64,000 nucleotides of DNA from Phytophthora colocasiae (GCA_018806915.1 JAGKQI010000101.1:1488001-1552000), one strand, 5' to 3'; shown: positions 43,875-56,409, numbered from the stretch's first letter. The notes: generated by a model not told the origin, from the sequence alone. A program made the numbers and translations.

Positions 43875-45106
43875 CCCTTTAACTACCGGACCAAATCTTT
43901 GGGGTCCATATGGACCTCTACCTGCGCGAACCATATTGGTGCATTTTGAATTTTTGAACCAATAGTGAGTGGCTGGCAGCCCCCCAAACAACATCCCCTT
44001 CAAATTTGTTCCTCCCCCCTTCTCAGTAGGAACGTAGCCGAATGCAAGACAGCACAGACGCGTGTGGGTGGTGTGGTGTGCTTGGGTGCGACTGGCAGCA
44101 CTACGGCGGCTAACTGAAGGATGCAGGGCAGCGAATGCTGCTGAGACTGTGGCGAAGACGACGGCGGAATCGTGCTGTCAGACTAGCTCTCCAGCGCATG
44201 TATCTTTACCAGAAGAATGGCAACATGAAAGGTGATATTCCTGCTTGCATTAGCAGCAAGCTGCAGCAGCTTTGGCCGGACATCAGCACGACAGTACTTA
44301 CATCCATTCCAAAATGGATGTAAGTACATTGTCATGCTGATGGCAGTGCTAACTCATCTACGCTAGTGATTGAACAGCATTATCACGATAAGCTTTAGCA
44401 GCTTTCGCTTCTGCTGCTAGATGAAGCCCGCTTTGCATGTTCAGTGACTGCATGTACGCTCTTCCCAGATCGCTGGTTGTTCTGGTTAGCCGTACGGGGC
44501 GTTTGAAGCGGCCCCATGTTGGTGGGTGCCGTGAGTAACTCGTTGAAGGTGCTGAGAATGTGCTGGTTTGTTGGAGTGGCGGGTATTGCATGACTAGAGC
44601 CGTGTTGTGGGGCAGAATTTCTTGTCGTATTGATGCCGTCGATATCGAGCTGCACGTCGTAGTTGTCTAGGGGCTGTTTGTCGCTCTGCTGAGCAAAATT
44701 GAAAAGCTGAAACTCGTCATTCAGCTGAGTTTTTTCGTCTAGCTGAAGTTCGTCAAACTGAGGCTCGTCGTGCACCAATCTATCCCATTCATCAACAAGC
44801 GAGTCGACCGCGATGTCATCGATACGGAACTGCTGCTAGCTTTCGAGCCCTTCCCATACCCCGCCAAACCTGTTTGCCATGCTCGGAGCTCGCCAAAAAC
44901 CTGAATGGCCCTTATACTGCTGGTCACGCACAAAACGACGCTCAAAGGAATGGCCTGGCTGGCACACGGAAGAGGTCTATCTGGACCTCTACCACGACTT
45001 GCAGTCGCCCGTCCCGCAACCGTCGCGATTATTGACCAATAAGGGCATGGGATTGTGGCTTTGTAGAGGTCTCAGTGGACCTCTAACTGGACCAGTAGTT
45101 AAAGGG
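43875..45106. mobile_element. piggyBac-like element, TTAA target duplication
   Basis: All other units read GAAGAGTTAACGACG. Here TTAA is duplicated (43871-43874 and 45107-45110) around 1232 bp that begins CCCTTTAACTACCGGACC and ends with its inverted match, GGTCC/GGACC included. CCC...GGG ends at a duplicated TTAA are the hallmark of piggyBac. Subterminal copies of GGACCTCTA lie at both ends, with a 14-bp palindrome GGTCCATATGGACC at 43903-43916. A hairpin with 15-bp arms lies at 44294-44327. No complete transposase is present. Confidence 0.88.
44395..44838 (-). pseudogene. Acidic reading frame inside the piggyBac-like element
   Basis: A minus-strand frame includes DSLVDEWDRLVHDEPQFDEL and then a Gln/Asn-rich stretch, ending at 44395. 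An in-frame stop lies just upstream. piggyBac transposases often start with an acidic, low-complexity region, so this may be what is left of the N-terminus. No catalytic domain follows, and the assignment is weak. Confidence 0.35.
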
Positions 45107-45534
45107 TTAACGACGACGACAGCCAAGGAAGTACAGTAGGTGAGCTGGTTGTCATGTTTTGCAGCTACTACGTGAGCGGTCTACAGTACACACCAGAGCG
45201 TGAAGCCGAATACGTAGGCGGTTCCAGATGCAGAACAACTGGAAGAAGAAACTTGTTATCGTAGGTTGACTATGGTACATGTAGTGGAGTTGAGGAAGCA
45301 GTTGTCCGGTGCCCGTATACAAGTACATCGTAATCGTTACTACCACAAGTTTAGTCACAGACACTGACAATGGTCTCTTGTTGGTAACAAGGTTGTTTAT
45401 GGTACTGACCAACTCAAGTCACGAATGGCGTGTAAACACGTTCGAGCAACATCAATCTGCTGTACCGTACCGCAATCCGGTAGTTATCTGTGACATTGCA
45501 ACATCATGTTGGCATCATGTATTAAAACGTACTA

Positions 45535-46297
45535 TTGTACGGGACAGTGCACTTGGCCCCACTCGAACTTCAACATCAGGTAGATCAAGGCGTGGTGCAG
45601 TCAAAACTGTCGCCACTGCGCAGCAAACACATAGAATCTATAGATAGATATCAAAGCTGCCCTCTGGGCCAAAATCGCTCAGCAGCGTTTATTTTTGAGC
45701 GAGCACGGCATGCCTCAAGGCGTGGGTCTCACAGCTGGCGAGAAGAAGTTTGTGGTGAATGTACACAACTTCTTCACCGCTGCACACGCAAGGCCTTACA
45801 CGAAGGGGACGAACGCGAGACATTGTTGCAGAGTGTCTTGGGATCTCGTCTAACACTGTCAAGCGCGTGATGCGCGACTTTAGGAGGCAACCGGGCTTGC
45901 CGTTCGAGGTGAGTTGGCCCAATTCCAGCAAAACATGACAACTTGACGATTACAAATGAACCTTCTATATCTTATAAATGTGACGCGACAGTATACGGAG
46001 AGTACCAGTTGCGTTGCACAGGATACCTGTGCAAAATTAATATTTTGGTGGTACACATCATTTTCATGAGACACAGCAAGTTGCCTTTTCTCATGATCTT
46101 CATATGGTTTAGCTTCTCGCCCAATGAAATTCCTACATTTGCAGGAGCCCTTTTCCCTGAAACTTTTGGGCATTCAGATTCCTTGTGTTTAAGGGCATGT
46201 AGCGCCTAAACGTGTATCTAAATGTTGCATATGGTTTTCCAAAGAAACCCTCCTAATGATGGTGGCAAAAGTGGGTCCAAGTTCATTGTCCCCATAA
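45535..46297. mobile_element. Tc1/mariner-like deletion derivative (U4)
   Basis: U1-U3 have the empty site CGTACTACATGG. Here TA is duplicated (45533-45534, 46298-46299) around the insert, which starts TTGTACGGGACAGTG. In this copy the right end has decayed (CCCCATAA instead of CCCCTACAA). The HTH frame is shifted by a two-base loss near 45785. Confidence 0.82.
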
Positions 46298-47322
46298 TAC
46301 ATGGTATTGTGGAAACAGGTTTCCAAACCTACCAGAATGTCCCTTATTCGTTAATTAATTTGCTGGGTGCAGCGGCCTATTTCGTTTTCGGCAGTTTTCG
46401 GCAGAGTCGCTTATTTATTTACGCCACTGCTGTTTTAGGAAATTATTGACTCATACTCCGAATAGCTGTAAGCTACGGTTAATAATAGCATTGCGACTGA
46501 TTAAGCCAAAATAATAGCATGTGACTGAATTAAGCCAAATGCCGCGGCATTCCAGCTTTTTACACATATAAATCCGCTAGAAACTGTAGATGATGGAAGT
46601 ACTTGATCGTGTGTCGGTCAAAATTGGTGGAATTGCTCAAACAAGCACACGTCGCACGAGAACCAGCTCTACAGCGAATACGTGAAGCTCTCATAGGAAG
46701 TTATATGTTGCTTTAGAGCAACGTCCCTTGTTCGACATGCTGCTTGATTTTCGTGTAGCTATTGTAGTGGAAAGCTTAATAAGACTACTGAAAAGGAAAG
46801 GAAATTGAAGTTGATTAACTGGTTATTCCACTTGGCTTGGCAATTGAATTCTGAAGGTTTTGATTGTGATTGTGAATTGTTTGAATGGGATATTGAATTT
46901 TCGAATGCTAATCATTTCTTATCATCTGGAAAGTAAGTCCCCCGAACGCCTGCCAAGTGCGTAGCTTTGTGGTGCGTACACCAGTGGACCACCAGGAGGC
47001 CCTAAGACTACTGATCTAAACCCATATTTATATTCACCGACTCTCTTTTACACTCTTATTAATTTGCGCACTGGCGATTGCACATCCCTCAATGCAGATC
47101 CACAATACCGGTAGAACGTAATTCACAGGTAAGCAAAAAGTACATGTAAGCGATTTGGGAGGCAGCAGAGCTCACTTGTTGTGCCGGATGCACTGCATAG
47201 AGCGCTGCATCATGCAGCGCTCTATAGTTGCCAACGATTCGTAGGTCGTTCGTGCACGTGTATTCTGTTTCTCACTTTCAATTTCCCCGGGTTCGTCACA
47301 CTTACCTCGACAATCTCTTGTC

Positions 47323-48633
47323 ATGAGATTCCTTTTCGCCCCGTTCGTCGCCTCCATGGTGCTTCTGCTTTCCAGTAATGCCGACGCTCTTAACGTCAAG
47401 TTTCCCGGTGTCAACTACATTCCCCGCAAGGGTCTGGACAACGAACCGGAAAACGTCAAGTGCAAGTCAGCATCCGAGATGCAGAAGGATCTGTATGCAC
47501 TCAAGGGCGTCACCGACAAGGTTCGCATCTACTCTCTGATCGATTGCAACCAGGCTGAAGTCATTCTCCCGACTGCCAAGAACGCCGGTCTGAAAGTCGA
47601 CCTTGGCATCTGGACGACGTTCAACCACGACACACTGCAGAAGGAGAAAACGAAGTTGGCTGCCCTCATTGACTCGGGACTTTACGATGACAACGTTGTT
47701 GGTTTTGATGTTGCCATCTACATGTACGACAAGTTCATTGCGGATACGGCCATCAGCTACGTGAAGGAGATTCGCGACTACCTCCGTAGCCGCGGTAAAA
47801 ATACTCCCGTCACTCTTGCCGACACTGTCGATGTCTACAACGACAACCCCCAGCTCGTGGATGCTGTGGACTACGTCTCTGTCAACTACCAGTATATCGA
47901 ATACGGTGACGACGTGAACGAGAGCGTTGCGAAGACGCTGGATGACTTGAAGGACCTGCGAGTTCTCGCTGCCAAGAAGGGTAAGAAGTTCGTAATCTCC
48001 GAGACGGGATGGAACTCAGCTGGCTTCTACCCCGGAGCTAGTGTGGCCTCCCCCGCCAACCAAGCCAAGTACTTTACGGACTTGTACCATGTGTCTCGCT
48101 CGCACAACATTGACTTCTACTGGTACTTCGCTTTCGACACGGCCTTCCGCTCGGAGTTTGAGAACAGCTTCGGGGTGTTCCTGGTGAACGGTACACTGAA
48201 GAGTAACTTCCAGAACCTGGTCATCCGTCAGAAAGAACCTCGCGCCATTCGTAACGTTGGCTCGAAGCGGCTTTTGTCTGAGAACAATGGCAGCGTGTAC
48301 ATGTCGAGCAAGTCGAGTGACTGGCTAGTGCAGGAGCAGCAGGTCTGGTTCTTTGATTCGGCCACGCAGCAAGTGCGATCCAAGAGCAGTGACCGTTGCC
48401 TAGACGCGTACCAGGGATGGAACGGAGGAATCGTTCACGTCTACCGTTGCATGGACAACGAGGCCAATCAGAAATGGACATTCGAGGCATCGACCGGAAA
48501 GCTCAAACACGCCAAGCACCAAGGTTTCTGCCTCGATACGGACCCTGCCCAAAACAACAAGGTGCAGCTGTACGGATGCTCGCCGAACAACCCGAATCAG
48601 CAGTGGAGCGTGATCAAAACTTCCAGCATTTGA
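47323..48633 (+). CDS. Secreted GH17-like protein with ricin-type lectin domain (U5)
   Basis: This is the second uninterrupted copy, 436 residues, with the promoter block at 47272. It differs from U1 at a few residues: Gly62, Thr84, Ala248, Asp407 and Lys432. The signal peptide, ISETGW nucleophile motif, the Tyr at position 133 in place of the acid/base Glu, and both lectin QxW repeats are unchanged. Two intact versions differing at few sites suggest the protein is either maintained or very recently duplicated. Confidence 0.92.
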   Translation: MRFLFAPFVASMVLLLSSNADALNVKFPGVNYIPRKGLDNEPENVKCKSASEMQKDLYALKGVTDKVRIYSLIDCNQAEVILPTAKNAGLKVDLGIWTTFNHDTLQKEKTKLAALIDSGLYDDNVVGFDVAIYMYDKFIADTAISYVKEIRDYLRSRGKNTPVTLADTVDVYNDNPQLVDAVDYVSVNYQYIEYGDDVNESVAKTLDDLKDLRVLAAKKGKKFVISETGWNSAGFYPGASVASPANQAKYFTDLYHVSRSHNIDFYWYFAFDTAFRSEFENSFGVFLVNGTLKSNFQNLVIRQKEPRAIRNVGSKRLLSENNGSVYMSSKSSDWLVQEQQVWFFDSATQQVRSKSSDRCLDAYQGWNGGIVHVYRCMDNEANQKWTFEASTGKLKHAKHQGFCLDTDPAQNNKVQLYGCSPNNPNQQWSVIKTSSI

Positions 48634-48932
48634 AGTAAAATGCATCCTCGCTACGTATAGAGGCGAATCGCAATAGGATTAAGCAGCTTCCCCGTAAGAT
48701 TGCAATAGATTGTGTATTGTGTTTGCAAGCGCGGAAAATTGTGGCCAATCGTACTACAAAATCATTCACTTCAACTTGACAAGGTCTGATCTCAACCAAT
48801 GCTCGCCTGTCAGCAGCTAAAGTATACAAGCGGCTTCCTCGTTCATTTCTTTTTATATTTAGGGAGTTGATGATGATACATGCATGCACTAAAACATCGC
48901 TAACGTAGCTAGTACCAGCTAGAAGACACCAA

Positions 48933-50099
48933 TTACACGTTGGGGCCGTACACCGACAGATCGTTGCCAGGCAGGATGAACTGCTTGAAGTTCTCCTTGA
49001 ACGACTTGGCCAGCTTCAACGCCGTCTCGTCGAACGCAGCCTTGTCCGTCCACGAGTCCTTCGGGTTCAGGATCTCCGACGGCACGCCCTCCACCGTCGG
49101 GATCTCGAAGCCGAACAGCGGGTCCTTGACGAAAGTCGCGTCGTTGATGCTTCCGTCCAGCACCGCGTCCACGCACTTGCGCGTGAACGGCAGCTTCATG
49201 CGCTTGCCCACGCCGTACACACCGCCCGTCCAGCCCGTGTTGATCAGGTACACGTGCGTGTTGTGCTCCTGCAGCTTCTTCTTCAGCAGGTCCGCGTACT
49301 TGGTCGGGTGCAGCGTCGCGAACGCCGCACCAAAGCACGTCGAGAACGTCGCCTGCGGCTCCGTGATGCCGCGCTCCGTGCCTGCCACCTTGGCCGTGTA
49401 GCCCGACAGGAAGTGGTACTGCGCCTGGCCCGCAGACAGCTTCGACACGGGCGGCAGCACGCCGTACGCATCGCACGTCAGGAAGATCACGGCGTTCGGG
49501 TGGTTACCGCGCGAGTTCGGCTGGTGGTGCGGGATGTGGTAGATCGGGTACGACACGCGGCCGTTCTCCGTCTTGCTCGGAGTTGAAGTAGTCGGGCTCG
49601 TTGTTGGCGTCGATCCACACGTTCTCCAGCATGGCGTTCGGGCGGATGGCGTTGAAGATGTCCGGCTCGTTCTCCTTGCTCAGGTCGATGGTCTTGGCGT
49701 AGCACCCGCCCTCGAAGTTGAACACGCCCTCGTCGTCCCAGCCGTGCTCGTCGTCGCCGATCAGCTCGCCCTTCGGGTCGGCCGACAGCGTCGACAGACC
49801 AAAGAAGATGGCCGTGTCTCCCGCCTTGCCGATGTTGGCCGACGCGTGCATGGCCATCACGCCGTTCAGCGGCAGGTAGTAGTTCATCATGCTGAAGATG
49901 CCCTTCTTCATCTCGCCACCGTCTGTGTGTAGAACCTCCAACAGCACGTCCGAGTACCAGCGCAGCTCCGTAGGTGTAACATTCTTCACGATATGAAGCA
50001 GCAGTCGAGCACCAACAAGTTGTGTGGCATCTGTTAGGTCGTCTACGAGCGGGAACGTAAGCGCCAAACAGTCGACCAAGAAAGTCACCGCCTAAATGA
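48933..50099 (-). pseudogene. TTI2/PEPCK chimera (U5), frameshifted
   Basis: An extra G near 49579 breaks the PEPCK frame, and an extra A near 50067 alters the TTI2 end. One codon is missing near 49099 (TTVEG to TVEG) and one Met became Ala near 49319. GTGKT is absent. Confidence 0.88.
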
Positions 50100-50301
50100 G
50101 GGGCCTACACCTGCTGCACCACGTGCAACATGATCTTCTTATTGACTGAAGATGCCGCCACCCACGTCTCCTTGTCCACATCTTATTTGGGAGCGATATG
50201 GCTGCTTGCTCATTCGGTTGCCGCGGATCTACGACACCTTCTCAGTCAGAAGCAGCGCTTGGATAACTATCTTTAAGGATGTGGCCTATGACAGCCTATG
50301 A

Positions 50302-50952
50302 CTTCAACGTGGGCGACATGCAACACACCGTGCGCTGGCCATTGTATCCCGCAAGCCAGAGACGCTGGATGTTCTGTTGGCTTGTCTTGTAGAATCACTG
50401 GACAAGGTCTCTCCTCCTGGCGAGCTCAAGCACTACGATCGATTCACGCCACGACTCCTTAACGACACCAGTCTGTGCAGTGACGTCGCTGTTCGCGTCA
50501 TTTTTGTCCGGCATTTACGCGCGCTTGTGGCCCGTCAGGGGGCCCCACATATATGTAGCCTCAACATCATTCGATATCTACAACCACTATTGAAGGTGTT
50601 AATCGCGGGCTTTGAGAGTGTCAACGTTGAGCTCCTGTTAGCGACACTGGAAACGCTGCAGACGACTGTCCTCGCGGCTTGGCCCCGAATTGCACCACAC
50701 ACAGAGGAGATTGTGGTGGGTGTACTACGTGCTGTGGCTTTCTGTGAGATTTTCGATGAAGGTGCCGAGTTCACGCCATCCTCACATGAAAGGAACCAGA
50801 TTCTTGCGCTATGCGAAGACGTGCTAGACCTGCTCAACCAAGTCAGTGGTGGAGATTCTGTTGTCGGCGATATGTTAGCTACTGTGAGCAGTCACAGTCC
50901 GAAGCTATCTACCTTCTGTGATCGGATGCAAGAGAAGTTGACGGCTCGATAG
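50302..50952 (+). pseudogene. TTI2: TTI2-like 3' fragment (U5)
   Basis: This is the longest open version in group B (191 codons from the TTG at 50377). It has the Ile-Cys-Ser variant before LNIIRY and Thr for Pro near the C-terminus. Confidence 0.6.
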
Positions 50953-51499
50953 CGAGGATACGCACATACAACATGAGTCAGAACATGCTGTGCAATTTGG
51001 CGATTGAACGTGTACATGTCTTGTACAATCTTCACACATGTAGGTTGAGCAAGTACGTGAGTGGTGAAGAGTTAACGACGACGACAGCCAAGGAAGTACA
51101 GTAGGTGAGCTGGTTGTCATGTTTTGCAGCTACTACGTGAGCGGTCTACAGTACACACCAGAGCGTGAAGCCGAATACGTAGGCGGTTCCAGATGCAGAA
51201 CAACTGGAAGAAGAAACTTGTTATCGTAGGTTGACTATGGTACATGTAGTGGAGTTGAGGAAGCAGTTGTCCGGTGCCCGTATACAAGTACATCGTAATC
51301 GTTACTACCACAAGTTTAGTCACAGACACTGACAATGGTCTCTTGTTGGTAACAAGGTTGTTTATGGTACTGACCAACTCAAGTCACGAATGGCGTGTAA
51401 ACACGTTCGAGCAACATCAATCTGCTGTACCGTACCGCAATCCGGTAGTTATCTGTGACATTGCAACATCATGTTGGCATCATGTATTAAAACGTACTA

Positions 51500-52265
51500 T
51501 TGTACGGGACAGTGCACTTGGCCCCACTCGAACTTCAACATCAGGTAGATCAAGGCGTGGTGCAGTCAAAACTGTCGCCACTGCGCAGCAAACACATAGA
51601 ATCTATAGATAGATATCAAAGCTGCCCTCTGGGCCAAAATCGCTAAGCAGCGTTTATTTTTGAGCGAGCACGGCATGCCTCAAGGCGTGGGTCTCACAGC
51701 TGGCGAGAAGAAGTTTGTGGTGAATGTACACAACTTCTTCACCGCTGCACGCACGCAAGGCCTTACACGAAGGGGACGAACGCGAGACATTGTTGCAGAG
51801 TGTCTTGGGATCTCGTCTAACACTGTCAAGCGCGTGATGCGCGACTTTAGGAGGCAACCGGGCTTGCCGTTCGAGGTGAGTTGGCCCAATTCCAGCAAAA
51901 CATGACAACTTGACGATTACAAATGAACCTTCTATATCTTATAAATGTGACGCGACAGTATACGGAGAGTACCAGTTGCGTTGCACAGGATACCTGTGCA
52001 AAATTAATATTTTGGTGGTACACATCATTTTCATGAGACACAGCAAGTTGCCTTTTCTCATGATCTTCATATGGTTTAGCTTCTCGCCCAATGAAATTCC
52101 TACATTTGCGGAGCCCTTTTCCCGAAACTTTTGGGCATTCAGATTCCTTGTGTTTAAGGGCATGTAGCGCCTAAACGTGTATCTAAATGTTGCATATGGT
52201 TTTCCAAAAAGAAACCCTCCTAATGATGGTGGCAAAAGTGGGTCCAAGTTCATTGTCCCCTACAA
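51500..52265. mobile_element. Tc1/mariner-like deletion derivative (U5), reference copy
   Basis: TA lies at 51498-51499 and 52266-52267. The ends TTGTACGGGACAGTGCACTT and TTGTAGGGGACAATGAACTT are inverted copies with few mismatches. It is 766 bp and encodes only a helix-turn-helix part, so transposition would need an enzyme supplied elsewhere. Confidence 0.87.
51675..51905 (+). CDS. HTH-only transposase remnant (U5)
   Basis: ATG 51675 opens a frame of 76 codons. GLTRRGRTRDIVAECLGIS and SNTVKRVMRDFRR have the look of the N-terminal helix-turn-helix that binds element ends in Tc1/mariner transposases. The DDE/D catalytic domain is missing. A protein of this kind could in principle bind the ends and compete with full transposase, but expression is unproven. 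Confidence 0.6.
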   Translation: MPQGVGLTAGEKKFVVNVHNFFTAARTQGLTRRGRTRDIVAECLGISSNTVKRVMRDFRRQPGLPFEVSWPNSSKT

Positions 52266-53291
52266 TACATGGTATTGTGGAAACAGGTTTCCAAACCTAC
52301 CAGAATGTCCCTTATTCGTTAATTAATTTGCTGGGTGCAGCGGCCTATTTCGTTTTCGGCAGTTTTCGGCAGAGTCGCTTATTTATTTACGCCACTGCTG
52401 TTTTAGGAAATTATTGACTCATACTCCGAATAGCTGTAAGCTACGGTTAATAATAGCATTGCGACTGATTAAGCCAAAATAATAGCATGTGACTGATTAA
52501 GCCAAAATGCCGCGGCATTCCAGCTTTTTACACATATAAATCCGCTAGAAACTGTAGATGATGGAAGTACTTGATCGTGTGTCGGTCAAAATTGGTGGAA
52601 TTGCTCAAACAAGCACACGTCGCACGAGAACCAGCTCTACAGCGAATACGTGAAGCTCTCATAGGGAAGTTATATGTTGCTTTAGAGCAACGTCCCTTGT
52701 TCGACATGCTGCTTGATTTTCGTGTAGCTATTGTAGTGGAAAGCTTAATAAGACTACTGAAAAGGAAAGGAAATTGAAGTTGATTAACTGGTTATTCCAC
52801 TTGGCTTGGCAATTGAATTCTGAAGGTTTTGATTGTGATTGTGAATTGTTTGAATGGGATATTGAATTTTCGAATGCTAATCATTTCTTATCATCTGGAA
52901 AGTAAGTCCCCCGAACGCCTGCCAAGTGCGTAGCTTTGTGGTGCGTACACCAGTGGACCACCAGGAGGCCCTAAGACTACTGATCTAAACCCATATTTAT
53001 ATTCACCGACTCTCTTTTACACTCTTATTAATTTGCGCACTGGCGATTGCACATCCCTCAATGCAGATCCACAATACCGGTAGAACGTAATTCACAGGTA
53101 AGCAAAAAGTACATGTAAGCGATTTGGGAGGCAGCAGAGCTCACTTGTTGTGCCGGATGCACTGCATAGAGCGCTGCATCATGCAGCGCTCTATAGTTGC
53201 CAACGATTCGTAGGTCGTTCGTGCACGTGTATTCTGTTTCTCACTTTCAATTTCCCCAGGTTCGTCACACTTACCTCGACAATCTCTTGTC

Positions 53292-54600
53292 ATGAGATTC
53301 CTTTTCGCCCCGTTCGTCGCCTCCATGGTGCTTCTGCTTTCCAGTAATGCCGACGCTCTTAACGTCAAGTTTCCCGGTGTCAACTACATTCCCCGCAAGG
53401 GTCTGGACAACGAACCGGAAAACGTCAAGTGCAAGTCAGCATCCGAGATGCAGAAGGATCTGTATGCACTCAAGGGCGTCACCGACAAGGTTCGCATCTA
53501 CTCTCTGATCGATTGCAACCAGGCTGAAGTCATTCTCCCGACTGCCAAGAACGCCGGTCTGAAAGTCGACCTTGGCATCTGGACGACGTTCAACCACGAC
53601 ACACTGCAGAAGGAGAAAACGAAGTTGGCTGCCCTCATTGACTCGGGACTTTACGATGACAACGTTGTTGGTTTTGATGTTGCCATCTACATGTACGACA
53701 AGTTCATTGCGGATACGGCCATCAGCTACGTGAAGGAGATTCGCGACTACCTCCGTAGCCGCGGTAAAATACTCCCGTCACTCTTGCCGACACTGTCGAT
53801 GTCTACAACGACAACCCCAGCTCGTGGATGCTGTGGACTACGTCTCTGTCAACTACCAGTATATCGAATACGGTGACGACGTGAACGAGAGCGTTGCGAA
53901 GACGCTGGATGACTTGAAGGACCTGCGAGTTCTCGCTGCCAAGAAGGAGTAAGAAGTTCGTAATCTCCGAGACGGGATGGAACTCAGCTGGCTTCTACCC
54001 CGGAGCTAGTGTGGCCTCCCCGCCAACCAAGCCAAGTACTTTACGGACTTGTACCATGTGTCTCGCTCGCACAACATTGACTTCTACTGGTACTTCGCTT
54101 TCGACACGGCCTTCCGCTCGGAGTTTGAGAACAGCTTCGGGGTGTTCCTGGTGAACGGTACACTGAAGAGTAACTTCCAGAACCTGGTCATCCGTCAGAA
54201 AGAACCTCGCGCCATTCGTAACGTTGGCTCGAAGCGGCTTTTGTCTGAGAACAATGGCAGCGTGTACATGTCGAGCAAGTCGAGTGACTGGCTAGTGCAG
54301 GAGCAGCAGGTCTGGTTCTTTGATTCGGCCACGCAGCAAGTGCGATCCAAGAGCAGTGACCGTTGCCTAGACGCGTACCAGGGATGGAACGGAGGAATCG
54401 TTCACGTCTACCGTTGCATGGACAACGAGGCCAATCAGAAATGGACATTCGAGGCATCGACCGGAAAGCTCAAACACGCCAAGCACCAAGGTTTCTGCCT
54501 CGATACGGACCCTGCCCAAAACAACAAGGTGCAGCTGTACGGATGCTCGCCGAACAACCCGAATCAGAAGTGGAGCGTGATCAAAACTTCCAGCATTTGA
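53292..54600 (+). pseudogene. GH17-lectin copy U6, four frame-breaking indels
   Basis: The indels are a lost A (about 53767), a lost C (about 53817), an extra A creating a stop (about 53948) and a lost C (about 54019). The frame starts correctly but ends at 53876; the lectin half stays open from 54049. Individual indels recur in U2, U3, U4 and U7. One Gln in the last QxW repeat became Lys. Confidence 0.9.
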
Positions 54601-54947
54601 AGTAAAATGCATCCTCGCTACGTATAGAGGCGAATCGCAATAGGATTAAGCAGCTTCCCCGTAAGATTGCGTCGACTACAAAATCATTCACTGATTTCAA
54701 CCAAAGCTCGCCTGTCAGCAGCAAGATTGCAATAGATTGTGTACTATTGTGTTTCCAAGCGCGGAAAATTCTGGCCAATCGTCGACTACAAAATCATTCA
54801 CTTCAACTTGACAAGGTCTGATCTCAACCAATGTCAGCAGCTAAAGTATACAAGCGGCTTCCTCGTTCATTTCTTTTTGAGTTGATGATGATACATGCAT
54901 GCACTAAAACATCGCTAACGTAGCTAGTACCAGCTAGAAGACACCAA

Positions 54948-56409
54948 TTACACGTTGGGGCCGTACACCGACAGATCGTTGCCAGGCAGGATGAACTGCT
55001 TGAAGTTCTCCTTGAACGACTTGGCCAGCTTCAACGCCGTCTCGTCGAACGCAGCCTTGTCCGTCCACGAGTCCTTCGGGTTCAGGATCTCCGACGGCAC
55101 GCCCTCCACCGTCGTGGGGATCTCGAAGCCGAACAGCGGGTCCTTGACGAAAGTCGCGTCGTTGATGCTTCCGTCCAGCACCGCGTCCACGCACTTGCGC
55201 GTGAACGGCAGCTTCATGCGCTTGCCCACGCCGTACACACCGCCCGTCCAGCCCGTGTTGATCAGGTACACGTGCGTGTTGTGCTCCTGCAGCTTCTTCT
55301 TCAGCAGGTCCGCGTACTTGGTCGGGTGCAGCGTCATGAACGCCGCACCAAAGCACGTCGAGAACGTCGCCTGCGGCTCCGTGATGCCGCGCTCCGTGCC
55401 TGCCACCTTGGCCGTGTAGCCCGACAGGAAGTGGTACTGCGCCTGGCCCGCAGACAGCTTCGACACGGGCGGCAGCACGCCGTACGCATCGCACGTCAGG
55501 AAGATCACGGCGTTCGGGTGGTTACCGCGCGAGTTCGGCTGGTGGTGCGGGATGTGGTAGATCGGGTACGACACGCGGCCGTTCTCCGTCTTGCTCGAGT
55601 TGAAGTAGTCGGGCTCGTTGTTGGCGTCGATCCACACGTTCTCCAGCATGGCGTTCGGGCGGATGGCGTTGAAGATGTCCGGCTCGTTCTCCTTGCTCAG
55701 GTCGATGGTCTTGGCGTAGCACCCGCCCTCGAAGTTGAACACGCCCTCGTCGTCCCAGCCGTGCTCGTCGTCGCCGATCAGCTCGCCCTTCGGGTCGGCC
55801 GACAGCGTCGACAGACCAAAGAAGATGGCCGTGTCTCCCGCCTTGCCGATGTTGGCCGACGCGTGCATGGCCATCACGCCGTTCAGCGGCAGGTAGTAGT
55901 TCATCATGCTTGTTGAAGTTACCATCTCTGCAGTGATGACACCTATCTAGGGGTATAAAATTGTGCAGTTCAATTTAGAGAAATCGTACCTAACTGGACT
56001 GGTTGGTGGAGAATAACTTCCCTCCAGAACACCAGACTCTCTAATTCATTAATTCTTCTTTTACCATCTTCACCACACAAGCCCATTCTTCATCTACACT
56101 CAAGACTTCCTCTTCATAATCACCGCCTACGCCTCTCTACCTTTGTCTCCACTCCATGCTGTATTGCCCTAACAACTCTGCGCAAATCATTACTTCAACA
56201 ATGCTGAAGATGCCCTTCTTCATCTCGCCACCGTCTGTGTGTAGAACCTCCAACAGCACGTCTGAGTACCAGCGCAGCTCCGTAGGTGTAACATTCTTCA
56301 CGATATGAAGCAGCAGTCGAGCACCAACAAGTTGTGTGGCATCTGTTAGGTCGTCTACGAGCGGGAACGTAAGCGCCAACAGTCGACCAAGAAAGTCACC
56401 GCCTAAATG
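54948..56409 (-). pseudogene. TTI2/PEPCK chimera (U6), split by a solo LTR
   Basis: The PEPCK part (54948-55910) and the TTI2-side part (56201-56409) are separated by a 290-bp LTR inserted in the FSMMNYY segment. GTGKT is absent. Confidence 0.88.
55911..56200. mobile_element. Solo LTR, 5-bp TSD
   Basis: ATGCT is duplicated at 55906-55910 and 56201-56205. The 290-bp insert starts TGTTGAAGT and ends ACTTCAACA, contains GGGGTATAAAATTG near 55950 as a possible TATA box, and has no coding frame. It is unrelated to the U3 Copia LTR. It was most likely left by LTR-LTR recombination of another retrotransposon. Confidence 0.85.

Larger units (their letters stand above)
39784..47066. repeat. Array unit U4
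   Basis: This is the first group-B unit. It lacks the 860-bp element and the long palindrome, has the mariner-like insertion, and carries a piggyBac-like element at a TTAA site. Confidence 0.9.
47067..53035. repeat. Array unit U5
   Basis: U5 is the shortest complete unit and the best reference for an unoccupied copy; the mariner-like element is its only insertion. Its GH17-lectin gene is uninterrupted. Confidence 0.9.
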
